From Prorocentrum cordatum (Eukaryota; Sar; Dinophyceae; Prorocentrales; Prorocentraceae), in the NCBI GenBank assembly GCA_963575745.1, contig CAUYUJ010000145.1:76310-106309 (forward strand): a stretch of 30,000 nucleotides of DNA. Direction: 5' to 3'. Below, in pieces: positions 9,167 through 17,929 of the stretch; position 1 is the stretch's first letter; the number at the start of each line of letters is the position of its first letter. The notes below the pieces were generated by a model. It was not told the origin of the DNA. It worked only from the letters and a program-made list of their open reading frames with translations, and made no database searches. A program made the translations under genes and the position numbers.

Positions 9167-10971
9167 TTGTAGAGCGTGCCCGTCGCTATCTCATATGGGG
9201 CATGCACTCCAGCTCGTCGCGAATACCGTTCGTGTAGCCACCCAGCGTGACGCGTCATCCAGGCCCAGATCGGCATCGCCGCCGTGATCTTGGTGCCGTA
9301 GCGCTTCTCAGGATCCAACCTGGGGGCCCGCGTCTGGCCCTCGGCGATCTTCACCGCCGCCTCCGCTGGGTTGGACTGGCTGCTGTGCTTGGGCGCCAGT
9401 TCTGGAATGACCTTACCCGTGAGCTCTGCGACTGCCCCGTCAAGGATCGCCTTCGTTGCAGGCTCAGAGTCGGTCCTGAGTCTACACTTGCCCGTCTCGA
9501 GCCGCTGCGCGAACTGCTTGATGCCTGCAATCGCGTGCGGTGGTGCCGACTTCGATGGGCATGGAGTGGCCTTTACTACTCCAGCGTCCGAGCTGAACGC
9601 CACGAGCATCGTCGCGTAGGTGTCCTCAACCTTCGTCAAGTCCCCGCCCTCATCAGCCGCGTTGCAAAACCCAAAGTCGTAGCTGATGAGCGGCGCTTGC
9701 CGCTCGGAGTCCTCGAGCGCGACCTGAGCGCGGGGGGCGTCGGGTGCCTTGCCGCGGATGCACTCCTCGCACCAGGGCGCGGTTGGCAGATGCGTGAGGC
9801 GATGCTGCCTCTCCCCCTGAGCGCTCGGAGCCTTCGGTACGGGTAGCTCCCTAGCATCGACTGGGTCGTGCTGGATCCCGAGATGCTCCTTGACTGCCTG
9901 TTTGTGCGCCCTCTCAGCCTCCGATCGCCTGACCGCGGCCTCCGCCGCAATGAGCCTGTCCCAAAGCTCCGCCTTGGCACCGTAGATGGGCATGCACAGC
10001 TCCCTCAGCCTGGCCCTCATCGCGCCGGCCGAGCTGTCCGCGTTGAGCACAGGAGCCGTCGCCGCATCCTGCCGCTCTGCCGCGCCGCGGCAGTGGTGGG
10101 CCTCAGCTGCGGGGCCCGCCGCGACAATCGGGAGCCTGAGGCTGTTCCTCTCCAGCGTGAGCTGCACGCTGCGATGGCCCTTCGTCATGTAGAGCCCGTC
10201 CTCCAGGCTGAGGTTGGACCTGGGGCCCTGCCTGAGCAGCTTCCCCATGCTCAGCAGATCATCGTGCACGTCGGCGACAAGGAAGTCCGCCGCCGCCGTG
10301 ATGCCCTCCTTCATGGTCATCTCTACTCCCCTCGGGCCTGCCGTCGGTAGTGGGCGCTGCTGCACGTCGAAGAGCCTCGGCGCGTCCACCGCAGCGCTGA
10401 TGGGGGACTCTGGGACAAATCTGTGCCTGCAGAGATGGTCGTCGCTGCCGCTGTCGATCAAGATGGAGCCCCCAACCTTCGCCACCTTGCTGCCCGCCTG
10501 CGCCGTGACCACAAACACCCAGCCATCGGGCTTGCCGTCGTAGTGGCCCGACGCCGCCTTCACCGCGCCATCCGATGGCTGCTGGCCTGATGACGGGGCT
10601 GCGTCGCCCTGAACCGCCCGCGTGTGACCTGGCTCCTTCTTCGAGTCGTCGGCCTTCTTCTTCCTGCAGCCCGCCCGCTTGTGGTCCCACTTGCCGCAGT
10701 AGCCGCGCTCGCCGTCAAAGTACTCCGTCTGGTTCTTGCCGTGCTTGCCGCCGTCACGACCCTTAGACTTGGTCTTCGAGTCCTTACCCTTCTGGTGTCT
10801 TCCCGCCCGACTTGTCCGACTTGTGTGTCTTGCCCTTGCCGCTAGCCTTGCCATTGGGAAGCTGGACACGGACTGCACCCACCTGCATCGGGACGAGCCC
10901 ACCGACGTCTGGGACGTGAGTGAACGTCCTTCCCTGATTGTAGCGGCCCCTGATGTGACTGCGAGCTGCAC
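9151..10971 (-). pseudogene. Copia zinc knuckle, protease, SAP-like domain and integrase
   Basis: The first codon at 10971 is GTG, in a frame +1 to gag, so entry is by frameshift. Meaningful sequence starts at about residue 56. The CCHC knuckle is present as R89-x2-C92-x4-H97-x4-C102: the first Cys is CGC (Arg), one transition from TGC. Protease: LIDSGSDDHLC with catalytic D173-S174-G175. Residues 318-346 (MRARLRELCMPIYGAKAELW and on) fit a SAP DNA-binding motif. Integrase: a compact zinc-binding motif H390-x3-H394-x6-C401-x2-C404, then the DDE triad D432 (YDFGF), D501 (TDSEPA) and E537 (NPAEAAV), with exactly 35 residues between the last two. The C-terminal part APYEIATGTLYK (591-602) matches the end of copia integrase. 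The TAG at 9151-9153 truncates it, and a one-base deletion in the G7 run near 9100 separates it from RT. Confidence 0.9.
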
Positions 10972-11545
10972 TAAACGTGAGCTTCACCTCCTCTGGGGCC
11001 TGTCGCAGCACTTCACGATATGGATCTGGCGCGTGCTCTAGCAGCACGCTCGCCCTGACATTGTCAGAGACGGCTTCGCCGCTCTGACCCACGTACTCGG
11101 CCACGATCGCCTCCCAGGCTGTGAACGACTGACAGAAGTCGATGCCCGCCTCGCGATCCTTAGCCCACTTGTCCTGCGGGTTCAGGATGAACCGCAGCAT
11201 CGCCGCCCAGCGATTCCCTGCACGACTCTCGTACTCATTCTTGAGCTGGCGCCACGCCTCGAGACCGTTCTTGCGCGAGAGCTTGACCACTCCCATCGCC
11301 TTACCCTCACAGTACATGATCAGCAGGTGCCACAACCGTTGGCTGACCTGCCTCGCGCGCTCGTCGAGCTGGTCGTTCAGCAGCGGGTCCTGCCTCTGGC
11401 CCGCCGCGGTCATGAACTCCTCGAAGCCGAGCAGCGCGGTGTAGGCCTCGAACCTGAGACTGCCGTCTCCCCACTTCTCGTCCGTGCCGTCGAACCGCTG
11501 CAACCGCATGTCAGTCCGCACGTCGACCACCTCGATCGCCGCCAT
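10784..11545 (-). CDS. gag: Copia gag (capsid) protein
   Basis: Structural protein that would form the virus-like particle. I place the start at the ATG at 11545 (MAAIEVVDVRTDMRLQ): the frame stays open to 11557, but the codon there is TTG. This gives 253 residues. The context GCAGCG-ATG-G is acceptable. The part LWHLLIMYCEGKAMGVVKLS, then GLEAWRQLKNEYESR, is the helical gag core of the UBN2/Retrotran_gag_2 type. The C-terminus has VPMQVGAV followed by a basic GKASGKGK stretch, a pattern I associate with dinoflagellate copia gag. It ends at TAA (10784-10786), 5' of the zinc knuckle, which lies in the +1 frame and overlaps gag by 188 bases. Expression of pol therefore needs +1 frameshifting, or an indel has occurred. 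Confidence 0.85.
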   Translation of the reverse strand: MAAIEVVDVRTDMRLQRFDGTDEKWGDGSLRFEAYTALLGFEEFMTAAGQRQDPLLNDQLDERARQVSQRLWHLLIMYCEGKAMGVVKLSRKNGLEAWRQLKNEYESRAGNRWAAMLRFILNPQDKWAKDREAGIDFCQSFTAWEAIVAEYVGQSGEAVSDNVRASVLLEHAPDPYREVLRQAPEEVKLTFSAARSHIRGRYNQGRTFTHVPDVGGLVPMQVGAVRVQLPNGKASGKGKTHKSDKSGGKTPEG

Positions 11546-11617
11546 CGCTGCTGACAAGCAGCCCTCTCGGGCGGGGAGGTCGCGTGGCGCGCGAGCTCAG
11601 CTCCCGTGGCGTGGGAA

Positions 11618-11633
11618 CCGCTCTCCGCTACCA
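11618..11633 (-). other. Primer-binding site, initiator tRNA-Met type
   Basis: Directly inside the 5' LTR, the minus strand reads TGGTAGCGGAGAGCGG. TGGTAGC is the complement of the GCTACCA 3' end typical of eukaryotic initiator tRNA-Met, the primer used by Ty1 and copia. The match to animal-type initiator tRNA continues well past the first seven bases. Confidence 0.85.
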
Positions 11634-11764
11634 TGTAGCTAGATTGATGACGTTGCGCTCATCTCCTGAGCCAAGAGGACCTGTCAGTGATGCTCCAATC
11701 ATGCCATGCCAAGCTGACTCCTGCACAGGGGGGTCTCCGACCCCAGCAAATACAATGCACAACA
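11634..11764 (-). repeat. 5' LTR of the copia element
   Basis: 131 bp. On the + strand it opens TGTAGCTAGATTGATGA and closes GCACAACA, so canonical TG...CA ends are kept. Six transitions and one G-run indel separate it from the 3' LTR. Confidence 0.93.
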
Positions 11765-11769
11765 TTAAG
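11765..11769. other. Target-site duplication, right copy (TTAAG)
   Basis: Exact copy of 5931-5935. Removing the element rejoins unique sequence to the edge of an ACAT microsatellite. Confidence 0.9.
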
Positions 11770-11784
11770 TGTCTATGCGTATGC

Positions 11785-12225
11785 CATACATATACCTATC
11801 ATACATCCATACACACGTACGCATATATACACATACATACATACATACATACCTACCTACATACATGCATCCATACAAACATACATACACACAGACACAC
11901 ATACAGGCACACGTACACACATACACACATACATACACACATACATACATACATACAGGCATGCATACATACGTACATGCATACATGCATACGTGCGTAC
12001 GTACATATATACATACATACACACATGCATAAGTACATGCATGCATACAAACATGCATACACGCATGCATGCATGCATACCTACATACCTACATACCTAC
12101 AAACCTACATACATGCATACATGCACACATACACATACACACCTATATACTTACGTACTCACTGACATGCACACACAAACATACATACGCACAAACACGC
12201 ACATAAACACGTACGTCAACTGTGC
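11785..12225. repeat. ACAT/GCAT/ACAC microsatellite
   Basis: About 440 bases of ACAT tetranucleotides with ACAC, GCAT and CTAC interruptions. The peptides it encodes on both strands are purely periodic and not genes. Confidence 0.95.
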
Positions 12226-12235
12226 ATACATGCGC

Positions 12236-12555
12236 GGGCCTTGGGCCTGGGGCCCGCCACCTCCAGCCGGTCGGCCAACCTGTTTGATACTCCCGCTTCG
12301 GGGCCTCCGGGAGACCTTCAAAAGCCTCCCGGGCAGCCTGGGAGGCCCCCGAGGAGCCTGGCCCGAAAGAGAGGCCCGAGAGGAACCAGGAACGATCCAC
12401 GGCTCAACCACGTTGGGGCGAGCGTCCTGTGGCTGCCTCATTACCCGAATCTCCTCTCGCCCAGAACCTCCCCCGGGGGGGGGGGGGGGCGGGCCGGGGG
12501 GAGGCGTTTCCCAAGCCCGGCAGCGGCCTGGCACAGGCGGCCCGACAGCACACCC
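12236..12555. other. GC-rich unassigned sequence with an 18-base G run
   Basis: No gene was recognised. A run of about 18 G (12473-12490, interrupted only at its 3' side) and short inverted GGGCCT/AGGCCC motifs at 12236-12370 are the only structure seen. Confidence 0.55.
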
Positions 12556-13012
12556 AGTGGTGTTTTGGCTCGACGCCAAGCCCTTCGGAGAAACCCTCCA
12601 GCAATGGCTCGACGTCCTCACGCCCGCATCTCCACATGGGTGTCCGGGGGGAGGCGTCACACTGGCCCGGCGGCTGTTCGTAATCGACTCACTACGGTGT
12701 TCTGGCTTGATTTCAGCTCTTGCAAATCCAGAACTGGGACTCACTCGGGTGATATGGCTCGATTCCGTCCTGAAGCGAAGCTCACTGTGGTGTTCTCTCT
12801 CAGATCCTGAAATCGAAGTCACTGTTCCGTTTGGGCTCGATTTGGTCGAGAACTGAGGCTCAATGTGGTGTCTGGGTCCATTTCACTTGAATGATTCTTA
12901 TCACCAGGATCTCCACAGGGGGGGTCGAATGTTTTGGTTCGATATCAGCTCTCGCAGATCCAAACATTAGCCTCATTATGGCGTTGCGGTTCGGTTTCCG
13001 CCGTCGCAAATC
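12556..13012. repeat. Degenerate ~50-bp tandem repeats (GTGTTCTGGCTCGATTTCAG)
   Basis: About eight diverged copies of a block reading GGTGTTCTGGCTCGATT followed by CAGCTCTCGCAAATCCAGAA, near 12560, 12697, 12749, 12790, 12825, 12869, 12926 and 12980. Spacing varies from about 35 to 57 bases after the first. No gene is present. Confidence 0.6.
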
Positions 13013-13016
13013 CAGA

Positions 13017-13115
13017 ACTTGTGGCAGGGGCATCCGGTTCTCAACATTCCAGCTGTCCTAGGTCCAGGAAGTGTGGTTGGGCCATCGGTTTCTCACCATT
13101 CCAGCTGCCAGGAGT
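13017..13115. repeat. 52-bp tandem duplication
   Basis: Two copies, anchored by TTCTCAACATTCCAGCTG at 13038 and TTCTCACCATTCCAGCTG at 13090. Confidence 0.7.
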
Positions 13116-13689
13116 GGGGTCGTTCGGCCCCTAATGCTGTTCCAAGCGCGTTCATATAACCATGTCGACATCACATCACGAACGTCGCCCCCCATCAGCA
13201 AGCTGAACTCCGCAGCCGTATCGACAATATGATGAGGCCGTTCTCGCAAGCGGACATTTCAGGCGCCCATCCGCCTCCACTCCTCAGCTGCAATTTGGGT
13301 GCTTTGCGGGGGCAATACGTAGGTACAGAGAAATGTTTATCGTTGCCGCCTTCGCTAGCTTCCGACGGCCAGAGACAGCCCGAGACGCCTCCCCGGAGAC
13401 CCCCAAGAGAGCGCCAAAGCGGCCCCAGAAGGCCCCCATACCGCTCAAGAGGGCCCCAAGACGGCCCAAAACATTCACGATGGCACCGACACTGCGAGTC
13501 CTCCGCCCCGGGATGACCTCCTCCTCCGCCTCCGCCTCCTCCTCCTCCTCCACAATTACTCAATACGAATACTACTCTCCCTCTTCCCCTGATGACGTGC
13601 TGGGAGTGTTGCCCCCCCCCCCCCGCGTCCTGTTTTTTTACACACAGGTTTCCCGGGAGATGGGTTTTCGCTTGCATTTTTTTTTCAAA
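13116..13689. other. Unassigned sequence with CCCAAGA and CTC patches
   Basis: 13380-13470 is a short CCCAAGAG array. 13514-13553 is a CTC/CCT tract. 13610-13625 is a C run and 13678-13686 a T run. The rest is unique and no gene was recognised. Confidence 0.55.
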
Positions 13690-13890
13690 ATGCTGCTCTC
13701 GCTGAGGCGCCGGCCTCATTTTCGGACCCCGCTCGTTCCGAATCGTGCTCCCGCTGCAGCGCTGGCCTCATTTCCGCGCTTCCGCTCGTTCCGAATCGTG
13801 CTCCCGCTGCAACGCTGGCCTCATTTCCGCGCTTCCGCTTGCTTCGACTCGTGCTCCCGCTGCAGCGCTGGCGTCATTTCCCGTGCCATG
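13690..13890. repeat. 53-bp tandem repeat, four copies
   Basis: GTGCTCCCGCTGCAGCGCTGG recurs at 13745, 13798 (AACGC variant) and 13851, with a diverged first copy at 13692. The spacing is exactly 53 in each case. Confidence 0.88.
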
Positions 13891-14426
13891 CCACGGCGTG
13901 CAATGCAATGCTAGGTTGATACTACGCTTTGCGGTGCTCTTCTACGCCATGCCATGCCGTGCTCTACAATGCATCGCGTACCCTTTCGGGATCCTTGCCC
14001 TGCTCGACATCCGACTGTGCGAGTAGAGAGGGGATCTGCGCCATGGTAAGGGATGGGAGGGAGGGGTAGGATGTCAGATATGACGCGTTCGCACCTAGCT
14101 TGTCCTCCCCCCTCTTCTCCTCCTCCTCCTCCTCCTCCTCGTCCTCCTCCTCCTCCTCCTCCTCCTCCTCCTCGTCCTCCTCCTCCTCCTCCTCCTCCTC
14201 CTCCTCCTCCTTGAAGATGCCCCAACAGGCCCCCGAGAGGCTTCCCACGGACAGCGACGAGGAGCAGCATCGGGCGCGCAGCACGGGCACGCCGAAGGCG
14301 TGCCTTCCCCCGTCTGGCCAGGCACGATTCTGTTTCGAACAGGTCCCTGGGCCTGCTCAGAGAGGATCCCGCCAAGAGCTTCCAAGCAGATCTGAGGACC
14401 TGTTCTCAGTCGTCTCCACTGTGTAC
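13891..14426. other. Unassigned sequence with CTC tract
   Basis: 13891-13980 has GCCATGCC/GCAATGC short repeats. 14111-14212 is a CTC pyrimidine tract with two CTCGTC breaks. 14213-14426 is unique, and its open frames lack any recognisable domain. Confidence 0.6.
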
Positions 14427-14960
14427 TGGCCATCGCTCGGACGTCCATTCCCTGTGCTTTTTTCGGTTTCGTGCGTGGTTTTGTCGCCAAATGTGAAGGG
14501 GCCCCAGGACACACAAATAAACACACACACAGATAAAAAGATTCCCCATATGTTCCCATATTCCCTGGGTTTCTGTCTTCCCCCCCACTTCCCATATTTT
14601 CCCATATTTTCCTGGGCGTCGACGATTAATTGTGTCTGTGTGTTTTTGTTCCCTTCTGAAAATGATCAAGGATGCTCCTCGAGGGTCCTCGCCGAAGGAA
14701 AAATGCACGTCCGAGCGATGCCAAGATCTTGGGTCCTTCCAAGGGCCCTCCAGTGACTGTGTGGGCCGTCTTGGGCGCCTCTGGGACCGTTTTGGGACAA
14801 TTTGGTGCCTCTTGAGCAGCTCTGGGGGGCTTGTGAAAGGCCTGATCGGACTTTGGGGCCGTCTTGGGGCTCTCTTGGGGCTCCTCGGGCAGCTCTGGGG
14901 AGCTTTCTGGGGACCTTTTCGGGCCTCCTGGAGTCACTTGTGGCCTCTTGGAGACTACTG
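14427..14960 (+). repeat. Segmental duplication, copy A (interrupted)
   Basis: 14427-14493 and 14665-14960 match 18217-18284 and 18285-18583 at roughly 95% by eye. The match includes unique stretches (CATCGCTCGGACGTCCATTC, GTGCGTGG, GATGCCAAGATCTTGGGTCC) and about 250 bases of CTTGGGG repeat. Copy A is broken by the 166-bp insertion at 14494-14659. The match stops sharply at GACTACTG, where copy A joins the TATGGGCCATCGG module. Confidence 0.9.
14494..14659. mobile_element. 166-bp MITE-like insertion with 5-bp target duplication
   Basis: Compared with the uninterrupted copy B, 166 extra bases sit here between two AAATG copies (14489-14493 and 14660-14664). Copy B has a single AAATG at 18280-18284. 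The ends are weak inverted repeats: TGAAGGGG then ACACAC on the left, and TCAGAAGGGAAC then ACACACAG when the right end is reversed. The interior has CA repeats and TTCCCATATTTTCCC repeats and no coding capacity. A small non-autonomous DNA transposon is most likely. Confidence 0.75.
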
Positions 14961-16090
14961 TATGGGCCATCGGATTACTCCAGATTTCGTAATAAAAGGG
15001 AGGGGGTCTGGACCCTCCAAGACAAGCCATTTCAGACCCCCCCTCGTGGGAGAACCTCCAAAACATCGTCCCCAGACCCCCCCAGGCCCTCCAAGATGGC
15101 CTGGAAGAGACCCCCCCCGAAATGAGACCCCCCTCCCTTTTATTACGAAATCTGGAGTACTGTATGGGCCATCGGTCGGAAGAAGTAGGTAGAAACATGA
15201 AGTAGGAAGGCGTTGGAAATAGATTGGGTTTCCGCCCCGCCTCCTGAGGAGGAGGGGAGAGGGAAAGCCACTCGACTCTTGAAGAAGGAAGGCGCTGAAA
15301 GTAGATTGGGATCTGGGAGTCCAAAAATACCTACTTTCAACGACCGATGGGTACTGTATGGGCCATCGGATTACACGTTCCGTGGGCCACGTCGGGGTCA
15401 CGCCAGGACCCCGTCGGGGTCACGTCAAGATGGCCTGGAAGAGGCCCCCCCCGAAATGAGACCCCCTCCCTTTTACTACGAAATCTGGAGTACTGTCTGG
15501 GCCATCGGATTACTGTATGGGCCTCTTGGAGACTACTGTACCCATCGGTCGGAAGAAGTAGGTAGAAACATGAAGTAGGAAGGCGTTGGAAATAGATTGG
15601 GTTTCCGCCCGCCTCCTGAGGAGGAGGGAAGAGGGAAAGCCACTCGACTCTTGAGGTAGGAAGGCGCTGAAAGTAGATTGGGATCTGGGAGTCCAAACAT
15701 ACCTACTTTCAACGACCGATGGGTACTGTATGGGCCATCGGATTACACGCTCCGTGGGCCACGTCGGGGTCACGCCAGGACCCCGTCGGGGTCACGTCAA
15801 GATGGCCTGGAAGAGACCCCCCCCGAAGTGAGACCCCCCTCCCTTTTACTACGAAATCTGGAGTGCTGTATGGGCCATCGGACTACACCTTCCGTGGGCC
15901 GCGTCGGGGCCACGTCAGGACCCCACGGCAAGGGGGGCCTCCAAAAGGGCCCCCGGGCCCGGTTCCTCGTTGCATGTGGTTCCATCCCTTCTTCGGGCTT
16001 CTTGTAACCTACTGTATGGGCCATCGGAGTACACGCTCCGTGGGCCGCGTCGGGGCCACGTCAGGACCCCACGGCATGGGGGGCGTGTTG
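14961..16090 (+). repeat. 372-bp tandem module with TACTGTATGGGCCATCGG boundaries
   Basis: The block from TCGGTCGGAAGAAGTAGG (15172) recurs at 15545 (period 373), and GTACTGTATGGGCCATCGG at 15351 recurs at 15723 (period 372). Shorter derivatives, CCATCGG plus GTGGGCCGCGTCGGGGCCACG, follow at about 15868, 16015 and 16263. Parts carry GGAGGG and CCCCCCC runs. Minus-strand peptides with IYFQRLPTS and DGPYST repeats come from this periodicity. Confidence 0.88.
14976..15159. repeat. 184-bp foldback unit, 34-bp arms
   Basis: 14976-15009 and the reverse complement of 15125-15159 agree except for one base in the G/C run: TACTCCAGATTTCGTAATAA, then AAGGGAGGGGGTCT. The spacer of 115 bases is GC-rich. 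Right-arm-only copies occur near 15467-15497 and 15834-15866, so the tandem modules carry half of the palindrome. Confidence 0.85.
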
Positions 16091-16091
16091 G

Positions 16092-16132
16092 GAGGAGGAG
16101 GAGGAGGAGGAGGAGGAGGAGGAGGAGGAGGA

Positions 16133-16163
<31 letters not shown>

Positions 16164-16262
16164 AGGAGGGAGGAGGAGGAAGGAGGAGGAGCGAGGAGGA
16201 GGAGGAGGAGGAGGAGGAGAGGAGGGAGGAGAGGGGAGGAGGAGGAGGGGGAGGAGGAGGGG
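16092..16262. repeat. GGA purine tract 1
   Basis: About 170 bases of GGA/GGG/GAG without pyrimidines except one C (16191). A mirror-type polypurine tract of this kind can adopt triplex or quadruplex structures. Confidence 0.95.
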
Positions 16263-16449
16263 TCGTGGGCCGCGTCGGGGCCACGCCAGGACCCCACGGC
16301 ACGGGGGGCCTCCAAAAAAAGGGGGGGCCGCGGCAGGCTCGGGAGCGCCCCGGGCGGGCGCGGCAGGGCGGCCGGAGGTCGGAGGTGCCGGAGGCGCGGC
16401 CGCACGCGCACACGGGGGGCCTCTGCCTGGTCGGGCCCTCTTGGGCGGG
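16263..16449. repeat. GTGGGCCGCGTCGGGG module and GC-rich spacer
   Basis: 16263-16320 is a truncated copy of the module ending the 372-bp array. 16321-16449 is GC-rich and unassigned. Confidence 0.6.
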
Positions 16450-16677
16450 TTGGGAGGAGGAGGAGGAGGAGGAGGAGGAGGAGGGGGAGGAGGGGGAGGA
16501 GGAGGAGGAGGAGGGGGAGGGGGAGGAGGAGCGAGGAGGAAGAGGAGGAGGAGGGGGAGGGGAGGAGGAGGAGGAGGAGGAGGGGAGGAGGAGCGGAGGA
16601 GGAGGGGGAGGAGGAGGAGGGGGAGGAGGACAAGGAGGAGGAGGAGGAGGAGGAGGAGGAGGAGGAGGAGGAGGAGG
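16450..16677. repeat. GGA purine tract 2
   Basis: About 228 bases of GGA/GGG with isolated C at 16532, 16592 and 16631. Long Gly/Glu/Arg or Pro/Leu/Ser frames across it are artefacts. Confidence 0.95.
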
Positions 16678-16711
16678 CTTCTTGGCGCCGCACCTCGGCC
16701 TCGCAAGAATC

Positions 16712-17013
16712 TGCCGGCGGTCTCGGCGGCATTCCTGGGGCTCCGCCGCCGCCACTGAGCCGTGCATCCGCGTGGACGCGCGGGCAAAGCCACGCCAAAC
16801 GCGCGCCTGTGCCAGGAGAACATACATACGCACGCCCAACGAGTCCGCGATTCCGTCTGCCAAGCGCGCGGTCTCGGCGGCATTCTTCGGGCTCCACCGC
16901 CACCACTAAGCCGTGCATCCGCGTGGTCGCGTGGGCAAGCCACGCCAAACGCGCGCCTGTGCCAGGAGAGCATACATACGCACGCCAAACGAGTCCGCGA
17001 TTCCGTCTGCCAG
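16712..17013 (+). repeat. 151-bp tandem duplication
   Basis: GTCTCGGCGGCATTC begins at 16720 and again at 16871. The whole unit, including GCCGTGCATCCGCGTGG, CCAAACGCGCGCCTGTGCC and CGAGTCCGCGATTCCGTCTG, is repeated at about 93%. No protein family was recognised in either strand. Confidence 0.9.
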
Positions 17014-17079
17014 GCGCGAAACCATTAAGCTATTGCGGCGCCGGCGACGAAGGTGTCAATTCGAGCTCCTGCGCTCGGG

Positions 17080-17480
17080 TTCCTCTTGGGGCCCTCTTGG
17101 TGCTCTCTTTGGCTGTCTGTTGGGCCGTCTTGGGACTCGCCTGGGCCGTCTTGGGGCCTCTATGGGGGCCTCGTTTGCTTTTCGGGGGCAAGTTTTTGGG
17201 GGCCCTCCGCGCCATGTTGGACGCGGCTAAAACAAGACAGCGAAAATGCAAAATATGCACGATCCCCAAAACAGGAATGGGGCGATTTCAGCCTCTTGCG
17301 ACCTCCTTGAAGGACCTCTTGGGGCAGTCTTGCGCTTTGTGGGGAGCTCTGGGTCTGGCCGGTCTTGAAGCTATATTGGGCGGTCTTGAAACGATCTTGG
17401 GGCGCTCTCGGGTCGTCTTGAAGGCCTCTCGGGTAATCTGAAGCCATCGTGGGTGCTCTTGGAGCTCTCTCGGTGCCCAA
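17080..17480 (+). repeat. CTTGGGG degenerate array, copy 2, with island
   Basis: Same family and orientation as 1560-2090. The non-repetitive island 17216-17290 (TTGGACGC, ACAGCGAAAATGC, ATGCACGATCCCC, GGCGATTT) is about 70-75% identical to 1860-1930, and each is followed by further CTTGGG units. Confidence 0.82.
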
Positions 17481-17929
17481 AACGGGCCCCGGGCCCGGGG
17501 GGCTTAGGGGGGTGGACCCTTTGCCATTGTGTACAGGGGGCGGCCGGGGGACCGAGAGCATGACAGGCTTCACATAGCGTCCCTCTGCCAAGCTCGGCAC
17601 GGTCCTCACACGGACCGTGCCCCCCCGTGAGCTCTACGCTTGGGTCCAGGATCAAAAATGGCATGGCGTCCCTCCCCCCGTCTCGGCACATCTTTCACAC
17701 GGATCGTGCCCAAGAGGGATGTAGCTTCACGTGGGTCCGAACAGGGAGGAATCGCATAACATCACGTCCTCCTGTGTATGTTGACTGTCTCCTCGCACGG
17801 ATCGTATCCCACAAGGAGCTCCACCGACAGCCCCAGAGCCAATGTTCGCATCCCTCCGCCCCGCCCATGTCGGCACACCCCTGACCTGGACTCTGAGTTC
17901 GGGGCGGGGCCTCGCGGCAAGTTTCTCAG
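17481..17929. repeat. ~88-bp degenerate repeats (TCACACGGATCGTGCCC)
   Basis: Four diverged units, near 17574, 17662, 17755 and 17842. Each has a CATGGCGTCCCTCC-type block followed by TCACACGGATCGTGCCC or variants. 17481-17573 has GGGCCC palindromes. No gene was recognised. Confidence 0.65.

Larger units (their letters stand above)
5936..11764 (-). mobile_element. Ty1/copia LTR retrotransposon, 5.8 kb, degenerate
   Basis: A complete element on the minus strand. It has two LTRs (5936-6067 and 11634-11764), a flanking 5-bp duplication TTAAG (5931-5935 and 11765-11769), a primer-binding site directly inside the 5' LTR, and a short purine tract inside the 3' LTR. The coding order gag, zinc knuckle, protease, integrase, reverse transcriptase, RNase H defines the copia superfamily, since integrase precedes RT. 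The LTRs differ at six sites, all transitions, plus one G-run indel (about 95% identity), so the insertion is not recent. The polyprotein is no longer one frame: gag to pol changes frame near 10785, a TAG lies at 9151-9153, and frameshifts fall near 9080-9100, 7470 and 6830-6890. It is probably inactive by itself. Internal stretches outside the reading frames (6068-6469 and 11546-11617) hold untranslated sequence only. Confidence 0.95.

Noticed and set aside
15915-16988. Long Pro/Leu/Ser-rich protein across the GGA tracts
   Set aside because: Purine/pyrimidine tracts lack stop codons, so every frame is open. There is no non-repetitive coding content.
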